A stretch of 7,438 bases of DNA from Actinomycetota bacterium (GCA_027296205.1 JAPUJM010000246.1:1-7438); one strand, 5' to 3'. Shown: positions 1 to 6,659, numbered from the stretch's first letter. Numbers and translations: made by a program. The notes: generated from the sequence alone by a model not told the origin.

Positions 1-1
1 G

Positions 2-784
2 GCAACCGCCGTCGTCCGTCAAGACGAGGCGAACTACACGGGGCGAATCCATTCGGGATGGGACATCTTCGGAATAGCCAATGGCGGCTATGTCCTGACA
101 ATCGCCGCCAGAGCCATGACGCACGAGGCTCGAGGGCGCCAATTGGTCTCGATCACGGGTTACTTCACCAATCCCGGTCGATCCGGGCCGATAGCCGTCC
201 AGGTCAGGCCGGTCAAGGTAGGTAAGGAGTTCTCAACCTTCCACGCCGAGGTCTCCAGTGATGAGCGCCCCCTGCTCACCGTCATTGGGACCTACGCCAA
301 ATCCGATCGCAAGATCAGCGAAAGCAGACTCGTCGATATGCCTTCCTTCGACCTGCCACCTCCCGGTGAGTGCGTGCGAGCCACTCCGTCGGTGGATGGC
401 CCCTTTCCCCCGCCTTTGATGGACAAGGTGAGAGTCATGATTCACCCTGAAGACGCCGCCGGCCTCATGGGGGAGCGCACCGGGATGGCTCGGGTGCGAG
501 GTTGGTTTCGACTGCTCGAAGGTGAAAAACCCGATCCGCTGGCGGTAGTGCTGGCATCCGATGCCTTCCCTCCTGCGGTGTTCAATACCAATCTGCCATT
601 CAAATGGACGCCAACGCTCGAGTTGACGGTGCACATTCGTAACCCCCATCCCGGCGGCTGGCTCAAGTGTCATTTTCGCACCCGGTTTGTCACCGGAGGT
701 CTCCTCGAGGAGGACGGTGAATTCTGGGACGAGGAGGACAACCTCGTTGCCCAGTCGAGACAGCTAGCCCTTGTGCCCCGATAG
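2..784 (+). CDS. Acyl-CoA thioesterase, TesB-like double hotdog (5' end missing)
   Basis: The reading frame is open from the first complete codon at base 2 to TAG at 782-784, giving 260 visible residues. The first ATG, at 116, is internal, because the residues before it (HSGWDIF, then ANGGY at about 26-30) form the typical start of the first hotdog domain. That domain covers about residues 1-105. A second hotdog covers about 135-258, with SDAFPP around Asp187, PTLELTVH near 204-211 and VAQSRQLAL near 250-258. These lie about where the catalytic Asp, Thr and Gln of TesB-type enzymes are expected, but I could not align them. The family hydrolyses acyl-CoA thioesters to free acid and CoA in the cytoplasm. 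The chain-length preference cannot be read from the sequence. Little more than an N-terminal segment appears to be missing. The 3' end overlaps the convergent adenine deaminase gene by 21 bp. Nothing ties it to the purine genes, so it is probably an unrelated neighbour. Confidence 0.88.
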   Translation, partial: ATAVVRQDEANYTGRIHSGWDIFGIANGGYVLTIAARAMTHEARGRQLVSITGYFTNPGRSGPIAVQVRPVKVGKEFSTFHAEVSSDERPLLTVIGTYAKSDRKISESRLVDMPSFDLPPPGECVRATPSVDGPFPPPLMDKVRVMIHPEDAAGLMGERTGMARVRGWFRLLEGEKPDPLAVVLASDAFPPAVFNTNLPFKWTPTLELTVHIRNPHPGGWLKCHFRTRFVTGGLLEEDGEFWDEEDNLVAQSRQLALVPR

Positions 785-1774
785 GACCGTATCGATCTCG
801 GCGACAAGCACCATCTTCCGCTCATCGTCGAGAAATGACGATGTGATCGAGTTGCGTGCCAGACCGGCGAGATCATCGGGTCCCCAACCAAGAGACCTCT
901 CCAGGGCCAGGTAGTTGTCTCCGACGTAACCGCCGAAGTAGGCCGGATCGTCGGAGTTCACGCTCACGAGCAGCCCACCCTCGACCATGGCGGCAATCGG
1001 GTGGTCCTCGAGTCGCTCCACGATGTTGAGAGCCAGATTCGATAGCGGGCACACCGTCAATGGCACCTGGTCATTCCTCAGACGTTCCACCAATTGCGTG
1101 TCCTCGAGACTTCGAACCCCATGGTCGATCCGCTCGGCACCCAGCGTGTCGAGGGCCCCGACCACGTATTCGGGTGGACCCTCTTCTCCAGCGTGCGCCA
1201 CCGCTCTCAGACCGAGGTCCCTGGCCAAACGGAAGGCATCAGAGAACAGCTCTGGCCGGTTACCCACCTCAGAGGAGTCGAGGCCGACTGCAATCACGCC
1301 GTCGAGGTGTGGCTCCGCAGCGATGAGTGTGGCCACCGCGTCCTCGCCACTGAGGTGTCGGAGAAAGCAAAGGATCAGATCGGCCGTCACACCAGAACGA
1401 GACCGGGCGTCGGCGATGGCCTCACGGAAGCCTCCCATGACGACTTCAAGCCCAATTCCTCGCTCGGTATGGGTCTGGGGATCAAAGAAGATCTCGGCGT
1501 GACGCACTCCATCGGCAACCGCCCGATCGAGATAGGCAGCCATCAAGTCGTAGAAGTCGCGCGGCGTCTGCAAGACGGCCGCGCCCCGGTAGTAGATATC
1601 GAGAAACGACTGAAGATTGGTGAAGTCGTACGCCTCCGCTACCCGATCAACACTCTCGAAAGGCAGGTCAAAGCCATTGCGCTTCCCCAGCCCAAACATC
1701 ATCTCCGGTTCGAGCGTGCCCTCGATGTGAACGTGGAGCTCCGCCTTCGGCAGTGAGCGCACGAACCTGTCCAT
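764..1774 (-). CDS. Adenine deaminase (adenosine deaminase-like fold)
   Basis: This 336-residue protein of the adenosine/AMP deaminase superfamily has full family length. Zinc and catalytic residues are visible: His14-x-His16 in AELHVHIEG, His194 and Glu197 in VAHAGEEG, His218 in RIDHG, and Asp275-Asp276 in VNSDDPAYFGGY. The last motif, with FFDPQTHTERG (97-105), VGLDSSEVG (163-171) and VCPLSN (241-246), is what I recall from the bacterial/fungal adenine deaminase branch (Aah1-like; Pseudomonas PA0148 group) rather than true adenosine deaminases. The reaction would be adenine plus water to hypoxanthine and ammonia, feeding the xanthine dehydrogenase encoded just upstream. ATG at 1774 lies 5 nt after the stop of the molybdopterin subunit gene with no clear Shine-Dalgarno, so translational coupling is likely. 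It is the last gene of the minus-strand operon. Activity on adenosine or N6-modified adenines cannot be excluded, and many pipelines would label it adenosine deaminase. Confidence 0.9.
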   Translation of the reverse strand: MDRFVRSLPKAELHVHIEGTLEPEMMFGLGKRNGFDLPFESVDRVAEAYDFTNLQSFLDIYYRGAAVLQTPRDFYDLMAAYLDRAVADGVRHAEIFFDPQTHTERGIGLEVVMGGFREAIADARSRSGVTADLILCFLRHLSGEDAVATLIAAEPHLDGVIAVGLDSSEVGNRPELFSDAFRLARDLGLRAVAHAGEEGPPEYVVGALDTLGAERIDHGVRSLEDTQLVERLRNDQVPLTVCPLSNLALNIVERLEDHPIAAMVEGGLLVSVNSDDPAYFGGYVGDNYLALERSLGWGPDDLAGLARNSITSSFLDDERKMVLVAEIDTVLSGHKG

Positions 1775-1779
1775 GCCGC

Positions 1780-3993
1780 TCAGAGGGCTATGTCCTGAGG
1801 TCTCACCGGGACACGGGTAAGGGCCCTCCCTGTGGCGTCTCTAATCGCTGCTACCACGGCTGCGGTCGACGAGATGGTTGGGGGCTCCCCGACACCCTTG
1901 GCTCCAAACGGACCCCAGGAGCCCTCCTGCTCGATGAGAAGCGCTTCCACGTCGGGTGCATCGAGGATCGTCGGCAGTAGATAGTCGGTGAAATTCGGAT
2001 TCCGAATGACACCGTCTTCGAGAATCAGCTCCTCCATGACAGCCAGGCCCACCCCCTGCATGATGCCTCCTTCGATCTGACCGATGACCGACTGGGGATT
2101 GAGAGCCTTTCCAACGTCCTGAGCCGTGTCGACACGAACCACCGTCACCAGACCCAACTCTGGATCGACATCCACGACAGCCCGGTGAGCAGCCAAGGCA
2201 AAGTCCGCATGGACCACACCCTGACCGTCATCGTCTGGGGGAGACGTCGGTGGATGTCGAAAAGTGACCGTCTCTTCCCATTTCTCATCGGTGACACGAG
2301 ACATGGGAACCACCAGCTCCCCGTCCCGCCAGACCCCGTCATCGTTAAGATCATCCCCTGCGAAGTGCTCGAGGATACGCGCTCGGAGACGCGAACTGGC
2401 TTGGAGAGTCGCTCCACCAGACATCTGTGTCTGACGTGACGCCGATGTGGAGCCGGCGGAATCGATTCTGGAGGTGTCGACGTGACGCACCTCCGCACGA
2501 GACACGCCCATTGCGGACCGGGCAATCTGGGCGAGAACTGTGACCAGGCCTTGGCCAACCTCGATCGCGGCCGTTTCCACGATCGCTCCCCCGGGAGTGA
2601 GCAACACCCGTGCCTGGGCAAAGTCGTCAAAACCCTCGGAGAAACCAAGATTCTTGATTCCCATCGCATAGCCAATACCACGGACGACGTGATGCTCTTC
2701 GGTGGTCAAACCACTTCCCCCGGGCAACCCGGCGCGTTCAGACTCTTCGGGAATGGGCATCGCGGCGAGGGAATCGATCACTTCGACGGTGGGTAGTGGG
2801 GTTTCGATGACCTGTCCGGTCGTTGGCATCGGATCGCCGGACTCCAGAGCATTCTTGCGGCGTAGCTCCAGGGGATCCATTCCCAATACGTCTGCCAGTC
2901 GATCCATCTGTGCCTCATGGGCGAAGCAGGCCTGGACGGCCCCAAATCCCCGCATTGCCCCACACGGTGGGTTGTTGGTGCGAGTTCCCACACCGTCGAC
3001 GCTGACCGATTCGCAGTTGTAGGGACCAACCGCGAAATAGCAAGCGTTGGCCAGGACCGCGGCTGTTGTCGATGCGTAGGCGCCTCCGTCAATCGAGATT
3101 TTCGCTCGAACCCGGACGAGGTTTCCCTCCTCGTCTGCCTCGTGCCGGTACCACATGCGTGCCGGGTGTCGATGGACATGGCCGGTGAACGACTCCGACC
3201 GGTGATAGACCATCTTGACCGGTTGGCCGGTGTGCAGCGCCAGCAGGCAGAGGTGAATGTGAAGATTGACATCCTCTCTCGCCCCGAACGCCCCTCCGAT
3301 GCCCGCCGGGTGAGCCCGCACCTGATCGGGTCGCAAACCCAGACTAGCCACGACTTGTTCGTGGTCGGCGTGGACAAACTGGCTCGTTGCATAGAGGTCC
3401 ACCCCTCCATGCCCGTCGGGTACCGCCAGCCCGGCCTCGGTTCCGAGCGGCGCCTGATCTTGCATGCCCACTTCGTAGAAACCCTCGATCACCACCGACC
3501 CCGAGGCGCTCTGGTCGCCACGCCGGATCCTGACCCGTCGGAAAACCTCACCTTGGGAATCGGCATCCTCGGGATCGGTGAGGGGTTCGAGACGCTCATA
3601 TTCCACAACGACTGCGGCCGCTGCCCTTCGAGCAGTGGCATCGTCCTCGGCGGCGACAACGGCCACCGGCTCACCCCAGAAGTTCACCCTCTCCCCGGCA
3701 AGAACAGGCTGGTCGGAATGCTCCAGCCCAAACGATGCTCGCCCTGGGACGTCGTCAGCCGTCAGGACAGCATGGACCCCGCCGATGGCGAGGGCCGGAG
3801 CAACATCGATCGAGAGTACCCGGGCATGGGGGTGTGGGCTTCGGGTGGTCGCGCCCCACAGCATCCCTTCAACCCACTGGTCCTGGGCGTACTCGAATTC
3901 GCCCTTCAGCTTGGCGATGCCGTCGGGTCGGGGCGCCGACTCGCCAATCCCCTCATCGACTCGTGATGAGCGTTTTTCGGTGCGTGCGGTCAT
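1780..3993 (-). CDS. pucD: Xanthine dehydrogenase, molybdopterin-binding catalytic subunit
   Basis: This 737-residue large subunit binds the molybdenum cofactor and hydroxylates hypoxanthine and xanthine. An N-terminal a/b hammerhead domain covers about residues 22-135, followed by the molybdopterin-binding domains. Visible motifs are GIGGAFGARED (231-241), AMRGFG (346-351), EVGQG (478-482) and KGVGEPP (699-705). By analogy with bovine xanthine oxidase, Glu240 matches Glu802, Arg348 matches Arg880 and Glu703 matches catalytic Glu1261. All three purine-handling residues are present, and the CO dehydrogenase AYxCSFR loop is absent. GMQDQ (176-180) and HVHRHPARM (272-280) resemble the PucD type of subunit as I remember it. 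The frame is open upstream to 4338, but that part overlaps the iron-sulfur gene out of frame. ATG at 3993 is the start: it overlaps the previous stop as ATGA and has GAGGAG 5 nt upstream. The gene could equally be called xdhA or xdhB under other naming schemes. Confidence 0.93.
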   Translation of the reverse strand: MTARTEKRSSRVDEGIGESAPRPDGIAKLKGEFEYAQDQWVEGMLWGATTRSPHPHARVLSIDVAPALAIGGVHAVLTADDVPGRASFGLEHSDQPVLAGERVNFWGEPVAVVAAEDDATARRAAAAVVVEYERLEPLTDPEDADSQGEVFRRVRIRRGDQSASGSVVIEGFYEVGMQDQAPLGTEAGLAVPDGHGGVDLYATSQFVHADHEQVVASLGLRPDQVRAHPAGIGGAFGAREDVNLHIHLCLLALHTGQPVKMVYHRSESFTGHVHRHPARMWYRHEADEEGNLVRVRAKISIDGGAYASTTAAVLANACYFAVGPYNCESVSVDGVGTRTNNPPCGAMRGFGAVQACFAHEAQMDRLADVLGMDPLELRRKNALESGDPMPTTGQVIETPLPTVEVIDSLAAMPIPEESERAGLPGGSGLTTEEHHVVRGIGYAMGIKNLGFSEGFDDFAQARVLLTPGGAIVETAAIEVGQGLVTVLAQIARSAMGVSRAEVRHVDTSRIDSAGSTSASRQTQMSGGATLQASSRLRARILEHFAGDDLNDDGVWRDGELVVPMSRVTDEKWEETVTFRHPPTSPPDDDGQGVVHADFALAAHRAVVDVDPELGLVTVVRVDTAQDVGKALNPQSVIGQIEGGIMQGVGLAVMEELILEDGVIRNPNFTDYLLPTILDAPDVEALLIEQEGSWGPFGAKGVGEPPTISSTAAVVAAIRDATGRALTRVPVRPQDIAL

Positions 3994-4451
3994 GCCGACT
4001 CCTCGGCGAGGGTCTCGAAGGCGCGAATGATTGCGCCATATCCCGTGCAGCGGCAAATGTTCCCCGCCAGTGCCTCCTTGATCTCGACCGTGGTCGGACT
4101 GGGGTTGTGGGAGAAGAGATCGGTGGCTGCAACGACGATGCCCGGTGTGCAAAAACCACATTGAACCGCTCCGGTCTCGTGCATCGCCCTCTGGACGGCG
4201 TTGAGTGTCTCCTCTGACTCGAGACCCTCGACTGTCGTGACACTGGAACCTTCCACGTCCGCCGCCATGACCAGACACGAACACACGACGACACCGTCGA
4301 GGATCACCGAGCAGGAGCCGCACTCCCCTTGCTCGCACGCACTCTTGGATCCTGTGACCTCGAGCTCGTCCCGGAGAAAGTCGAGAAGACTCACGGGTCG
4401 CTCAACACGACCAGTCGCCGGAGACCCGTTGAGGGTGAACGACACCATCAT
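3990..4451 (-). CDS. pucE: Xanthine dehydrogenase, [2Fe-2S] iron-sulfur subunit
   Basis: This 153-residue small subunit passes electrons from the molybdenum site to FAD through two [2Fe-2S] clusters. The N-terminal plant-ferredoxin-like domain holds Cys39, Cys44, Cys47 and Cys59 (motif CEQGECGSC, then SC). The C-terminal four-helix domain holds Cys98, Cys101, Cys133 and Cys135 (QCGFCTPG and NICRCTGYG). All eight ligands are present and the length is normal for a separate subunit. A GTG at 4460 would add three residues, but it lies inside the probable Shine-Dalgarno AAAGGTG. That element sits 6 nt ahead of ATG 4451, which also overlaps the FAD-subunit stop as ATGA, so I chose 4451. The stop overlaps the molybdopterin subunit start in the same way. 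The FAD-FeS-Mo order resembles other three-subunit molybdenum hydroxylases. The purine substrate is inferred from the large subunit and the neighbours; this subunit alone does not reveal it. Confidence 0.94.
   Translation of the reverse strand: MMVSFTLNGSPATGRVERPVSLLDFLRDELEVTGSKSACEQGECGSCSVILDGVVVCSCLVMAADVEGSSVTTVEGLESEETLNAVQRAMHETGAVQCGFCTPGIVVAATDLFSHNPSPTTVEIKEALAGNICRCTGYGAIIRAFETLAEESA
3999..4004 (-). promoter_or_regulatory. Ribosome binding site deciding the molybdopterin subunit start
   Basis: On the minus strand GAGGAG lies 5 nt before ATG 3993, inside the end of the [2Fe-2S] subunit gene. Together with the ATGA stop-start overlap it fixes the large-subunit start against the longer open frame reaching to 4338. 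Confidence 0.75.
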
Positions 4452-5242
4452 CGCAAACACCTTTCGAGAAGCCGTCGCGCCAGGACTCCCGCTGCATGTC
4501 TCCGGTACTCCTCGGTGGACCGGTGGTCGGTGATGGGGCGAACCTCTTCGCTGACGAGACGCTGAAACTCGGCCAATGCGGACCCCGACGGGCTGGTCTC
4601 GGCTGAGATCATCTCCTCGGCCCTATGCGCCCGCATGGGTGTGGGGGCGACAGACCCCAGTGCGACCGTGGTCTCTCCATCATCGTCCCTGGTGACAACA
4701 CATCCAACGGTGGCTATGACCATGGCGTTTCGCACACCGATCTTCCCGAAAGCCTGGCGAGACGGGAGCCGCTCGGGGAGTCGCACCGCGACGATCAACT
4801 CGTCGGAAGCCTTGGCGGTCTGCTTCACACCAACGAAGAAGTCGCTCCACAGGAGATGGCGGGCGCTCGTGGGCGACGCGAGCTCGATCGAGGCGTCGAC
4901 CGCCGCCAGAAACGGAAGCCCATCGCCCGCCGGGCTGGCAGTCGCCACATTCCCTCCTATCGTCCCCGCATTCCGGATCTGAGGCGACCCAACGGTCCGT
5001 GCCGCCTCGGCGAGGGCCTTCGGCCCATGCTCGTCGATACGACGCCAGGTGACCCCAGCGCCGATGCGGGAGTCCTCCCATGACTTGAGCTCCTCGACTC
5101 TCCTCAAACCCACGACATGGTCGGGAAGGACATGCCCGAAGTTGATCTCGACCATTAGGTCGGTACCCCCGGCCAGGGGTGTTGCCCCCGCGGCTACGGC
5201 TCGCAGGGCATCGGGAAGTGATGTCGGGTGGTGAACCTCCAC
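4448..5242 (-). CDS. pucC: Xanthine dehydrogenase, FAD-binding subunit
   Basis: This 264-residue protein of the CO dehydrogenase/xanthine dehydrogenase FAD-subunit family takes electrons from the iron-sulfur clusters and hands them to an acceptor, probably NAD. The PCMH-type FAD domain shows LAGGTDLM (23-30) and TIGGNVATASPAGD (94-107), the two flavin-pyrophosphate-binding loops. The C-terminal flavoprotein domain covers roughly 160-262. It is slightly shorter than many homologues but shows no obvious deletion. The start is GTG at 5242. An in-frame TAG four codons upstream rules out any longer ATG/GTG form, and the next methionine would remove the first FAD loop. No Shine-Dalgarno is visible. 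The start lies 17 nt after the amidohydrolase stop, just below a possible hairpin, so translation may depend on coupling. The 3' end overlaps the next gene by 4 bp (ATGA). I saw no motif identifying the electron acceptor. Confidence 0.92.
   Translation of the reverse strand: MEVHHPTSLPDALRAVAAGATPLAGGTDLMVEINFGHVLPDHVVGLRRVEELKSWEDSRIGAGVTWRRIDEHGPKALAEAARTVGSPQIRNAGTIGGNVATASPAGDGLPFLAAVDASIELASPTSARHLLWSDFFVGVKQTAKASDELIVAVRLPERLPSRQAFGKIGVRNAMVIATVGCVVTRDDDGETTVALGSVAPTPMRAHRAEEMISAETSPSGSALAEFQRLVSEEVRPITDHRSTEEYRRHAAGVLARRLLERCLR
4458..4464 (-). promoter_or_regulatory. Ribosome binding site deciding the [2Fe-2S] subunit start
   Basis: On the minus strand AAAGGTG lies 6 nt before ATG 4451. 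The alternative GTG start at 4460 is part of this element and would have no ribosome site of its own, so ATG 4451 is preferred. The site lies within the end of the FAD subunit coding sequence. Confidence 0.6.
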
Positions 5243-5251
5243 GATCAGAAA

Positions 5252-5274
5252 CTAGTGGATCACTGGTCCACCAG
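5252..5274 (-). promoter_or_regulatory. Hairpin at the amidohydrolase / FAD subunit junction
   Basis: In the minus-strand transcript, CUGGUGGA (5274-5267) can pair with UCCACUAG (5259-5252) over 8 bp including one G-U pair. The 7-nt loop contains the amidohydrolase stop codon. The stem ends 9 nt before the GTG start of the FAD subunit, which has no Shine-Dalgarno. No run of U follows, so it is not a typical intrinsic terminator. It might tune coupling, mark an RNA processing site, or be chance. Confidence 0.35.
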
Positions 5275-6621
5275 GACTGCTGCGAGACGGTTGTGCTCCT
5301 CGACGAGAGTGCCGACATCGACCCCGACCACATGACCATCCTCGACCAGTCTCGATCCTCCTACCCACGAGTGATCGACTCGTGCCGGGGAACAAAACAC
5401 CAGCGCTGCCACCGGATCATGTCGGGCACCGGCGAATTCCACCCGATCGAGGCCGACCGCCACGATGTCGGCTGCGTAGCCCGGCTTCAGAACTCCGACG
5501 TCGTCACGCCCCAAGACCTGCGCACCTCCGACGGTGGCCAGTTCCAGCGCCGTTCGGGCGGTCATCTGACTGCCCTCACCAACTCCGGGGGACGTGCCGA
5601 GACGATTGAGAAGCATGGCTTGGCGGACCTCTCCCAGCATGTGCGACGCGTCGTTGGAGGCCGAACCGTCGACACCCAGGCCCACCGGGACACCGGCGTC
5701 GAGATAGCTGGAAACCGGGGCAAGCCCGGAACTGAGTCTCATGCTCGAAGTTGGGCAGTGGGCAACACCAGTCCCCGACGCCGCCATGCGCGCAATCTCG
5801 TCCTGGGTGACGTGTATCGCGTGGGCATACCAAACGTCCGCGCCAAACCAACCGAGATCCTCCATGTACTCGACCGGACGCCGCCCGAATCGGGCAAGAC
5901 AGAATTCCTCCTCATCTGCCGTCTCCGCAAGATGAGTATGGAGACGCACGCCAAGTTCCCGGGCCAGCGCGGCGGACTCTGTCATCAGAGCGCCACTCAC
6001 CGAGAACGGTGAGGTCGGGGCCAGAACCACCCGTCGACGTGAACCTCGCTTCGGATCATGAAACTCGTCGACTGCCCTCTTGGATTCCTCGAGGATGCGG
6101 TCTTCGGGCTCCACGACCGAGTCGGGGGGCAACCCACCATCAGACTCACCCAGGCTCATCGCTCCTCTGGATGCATGGAACCTGATGCAAAGAGGGGCCG
6201 CTCCCTCGAACTGATCATCGATCCGGGAACCGTTTGGCCAGAGATAGTGATGATCGAACACGGTGGTAGCTCCGCTCAGGGCAAGTTCGACGAGTCCCAG
6301 CGTCGTGGCCACCCGCACGTGATCCGGCGTCATCCTCGCCCAGATCGGGTAGAGCGTTCGAAGCCAGTCGAAGAGACCGGCGTTCTGCGCCCCGGGGACG
6401 ACTCGGGTCAGCGTCTGATACAGATGATGATGGGTGTTCACCAGGCCCGGCAGCACAACATGACCCGAAAGGTCCACTACCTCGTCAGCCGCCTCGGGTA
6501 GCTCGTGGGTCAATCCGACCTGCTCGATCCAGCCGTCTCTGGCGAACAGCCCGCCGCCGGCAATCTCGGCGCCGTCCATGGTGACCAGAATTTCGGAGTT
6601 GCGGATGAGCAGGGTTGCCAT
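5260..6621 (-). CDS. Amidohydrolase, probable 8-oxoguanine deaminase
   Basis: This 453-residue metal-dependent amidohydrolase belongs to the cytosine-deaminase/AtzB-TrzA group. The metal site is visible: His64-x-His66 in NTHHHLYQT, His230 in HTHLAE with Glu233 as likely acid-base, His267/His270 in YAHAIH, and Asp318 in GVDGSASND. The closing motif KPGYAADIVAVG (379-390) leads into the C-terminal beta-sandwich. GRRPVEYMEDLGW, GTGVAHCPTSSMRL and GVDGSASND match my memory of the 8-oxoguanine deaminase family (Pseudomonas PA0142 type), often annotated as hydroxydechloroatrazine ethylaminohydrolase. It would convert 8-oxoguanine to urate and ammonia, which fits the downstream xanthine dehydrogenase and adenine deaminase. 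Starts at 6627 (ATG), 6645 (ATG) and 6666 (GTG) are also in frame, but 6621 begins the family's usual beta strand (MATLLIRN). 6621 also has TAGGTT 7 nt upstream (leaderless) or AGG 9 nt upstream (weak Shine-Dalgarno), and avoids overlapping the divergent gene. Guanine, isoxanthopterin or a triazine remain possible substrates. It is the first gene of the operon. Confidence 0.82.
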   Translation of the reverse strand: MATLLIRNSEILVTMDGAEIAGGGLFARDGWIEQVGLTHELPEAADEVVDLSGHVVLPGLVNTHHHLYQTLTRVVPGAQNAGLFDWLRTLYPIWARMTPDHVRVATTLGLVELALSGATTVFDHHYLWPNGSRIDDQFEGAAPLCIRFHASRGAMSLGESDGGLPPDSVVEPEDRILEESKRAVDEFHDPKRGSRRRVVLAPTSPFSVSGALMTESAALARELGVRLHTHLAETADEEEFCLARFGRRPVEYMEDLGWFGADVWYAHAIHVTQDEIARMAASGTGVAHCPTSSMRLSSGLAPVSSYLDAGVPVGLGVDGSASNDASHMLGEVRQAMLLNRLGTSPGVGEGSQMTARTALELATVGGAQVLGRDDVGVLKPGYAADIVAVGLDRVEFAGARHDPVAALVFCSPARVDHSWVGGSRLVEDGHVVGVDVGTLVEEHNRLAAVLVDQ

Positions 6622-6628
6622 GGGCATC

Positions 6629-6634
6629 AACCTA
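6629..6634 (-). promoter_or_regulatory. Candidate -10 element TAGGTT for the purine operon
   Basis: Read on the minus strand, TAGGTT fits the actinobacterial -10 pattern TANNNT. It ends 7 nt before the ATG at 6621, the usual distance from -10 to transcription start, which would make the first transcript leaderless. A TTGGTC at 6655-6660 (minus strand) could act as a -35, but the 20-nt spacer is long. The same bases include AGG, which could instead be a weak ribosome site 9 nt from that ATG. Confidence 0.35.
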
Positions 6635-6644
6635 CCGAGACCCA

Positions 6645-6650
6645 TAGAGT
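6645..6650 (+). promoter_or_regulatory. Candidate -10 element TAGAGT for the aldolase-like gene
   Basis: TAGAGT fits TANNNT and ends 9 nt before ATG 6660. That is compatible with a leaderless or very short-leader transcript, although slightly farther than the usual 6-7 nt. No clear -35 hexamer lies at normal spacing. A hexamer this degenerate occurs often by chance, so support comes mainly from its position and the absence of a Shine-Dalgarno. Confidence 0.28.
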
Positions 6651-6659
6651 CATGGACCA

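Larger units (their letters stand above)
764..6621 (-). other. Probable five-gene purine catabolism operon
   Basis: Five minus-strand genes follow each other with spacings of 17 nt, minus 4 nt, minus 4 nt and 5 nt, so they are probably co-transcribed from the 6622-6659 region. The order is 8-oxoguanine deaminase, FAD subunit, [2Fe-2S] subunit, molybdopterin subunit, adenine deaminase. The three enzymes lead from adenine, hypoxanthine, xanthine and 8-oxoguanine to urate. I saw no internal terminator, regulator gene or transporter within it. Co-transcription is inferred from spacing. Confidence 0.8.
6622..6659. promoter_or_regulatory. Divergent promoter region between amidohydrolase and aldolase-like genes
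   Basis: These 38 bp separate the chosen start of the minus-strand operon (6621) from the plus-strand aldolase-like gene (6660). Both promoters must lie here or reach into the opposite coding sequence. So short a shared region means one bound protein could affect both directions. I saw no convincing long inverted repeat that would mark an operator, and no good -35 box on either strand. Confidence 0.5.

Noticed and set aside
701..712. Perfect 12-bp palindrome CTCCTCGAGGAG as a possible terminator near the thioesterase 3' end
   Set aside because: It leaves no loop, is not followed by a T run on either strand, and is explained by Glu/Leu-rich codons in the thioesterase.
1094..1756. Plus-strand open frame of 220 codons antisense to adenine deaminase
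   Set aside because: It lies wholly within the conserved adenine deaminase gene, shows no known motif, and is explained by G+C-rich codon bias.
2917..3966. Long plus-strand open frame of 349 codons antisense to the molybdopterin subunit
   Set aside because: Its residues mirror the coding strand of a strongly conserved gene. It has no recognisable domain, and G+C-rich genes commonly leave long open frames on the opposite strand.
3994..4338. 115-residue N-terminal extension of the molybdopterin subunit frame
   Set aside because: It overlaps the well-supported [2Fe-2S] subunit gene out of frame, shows no family similarity, and the ATG at 3993 has both a ribosome site and an ATGA overlap.
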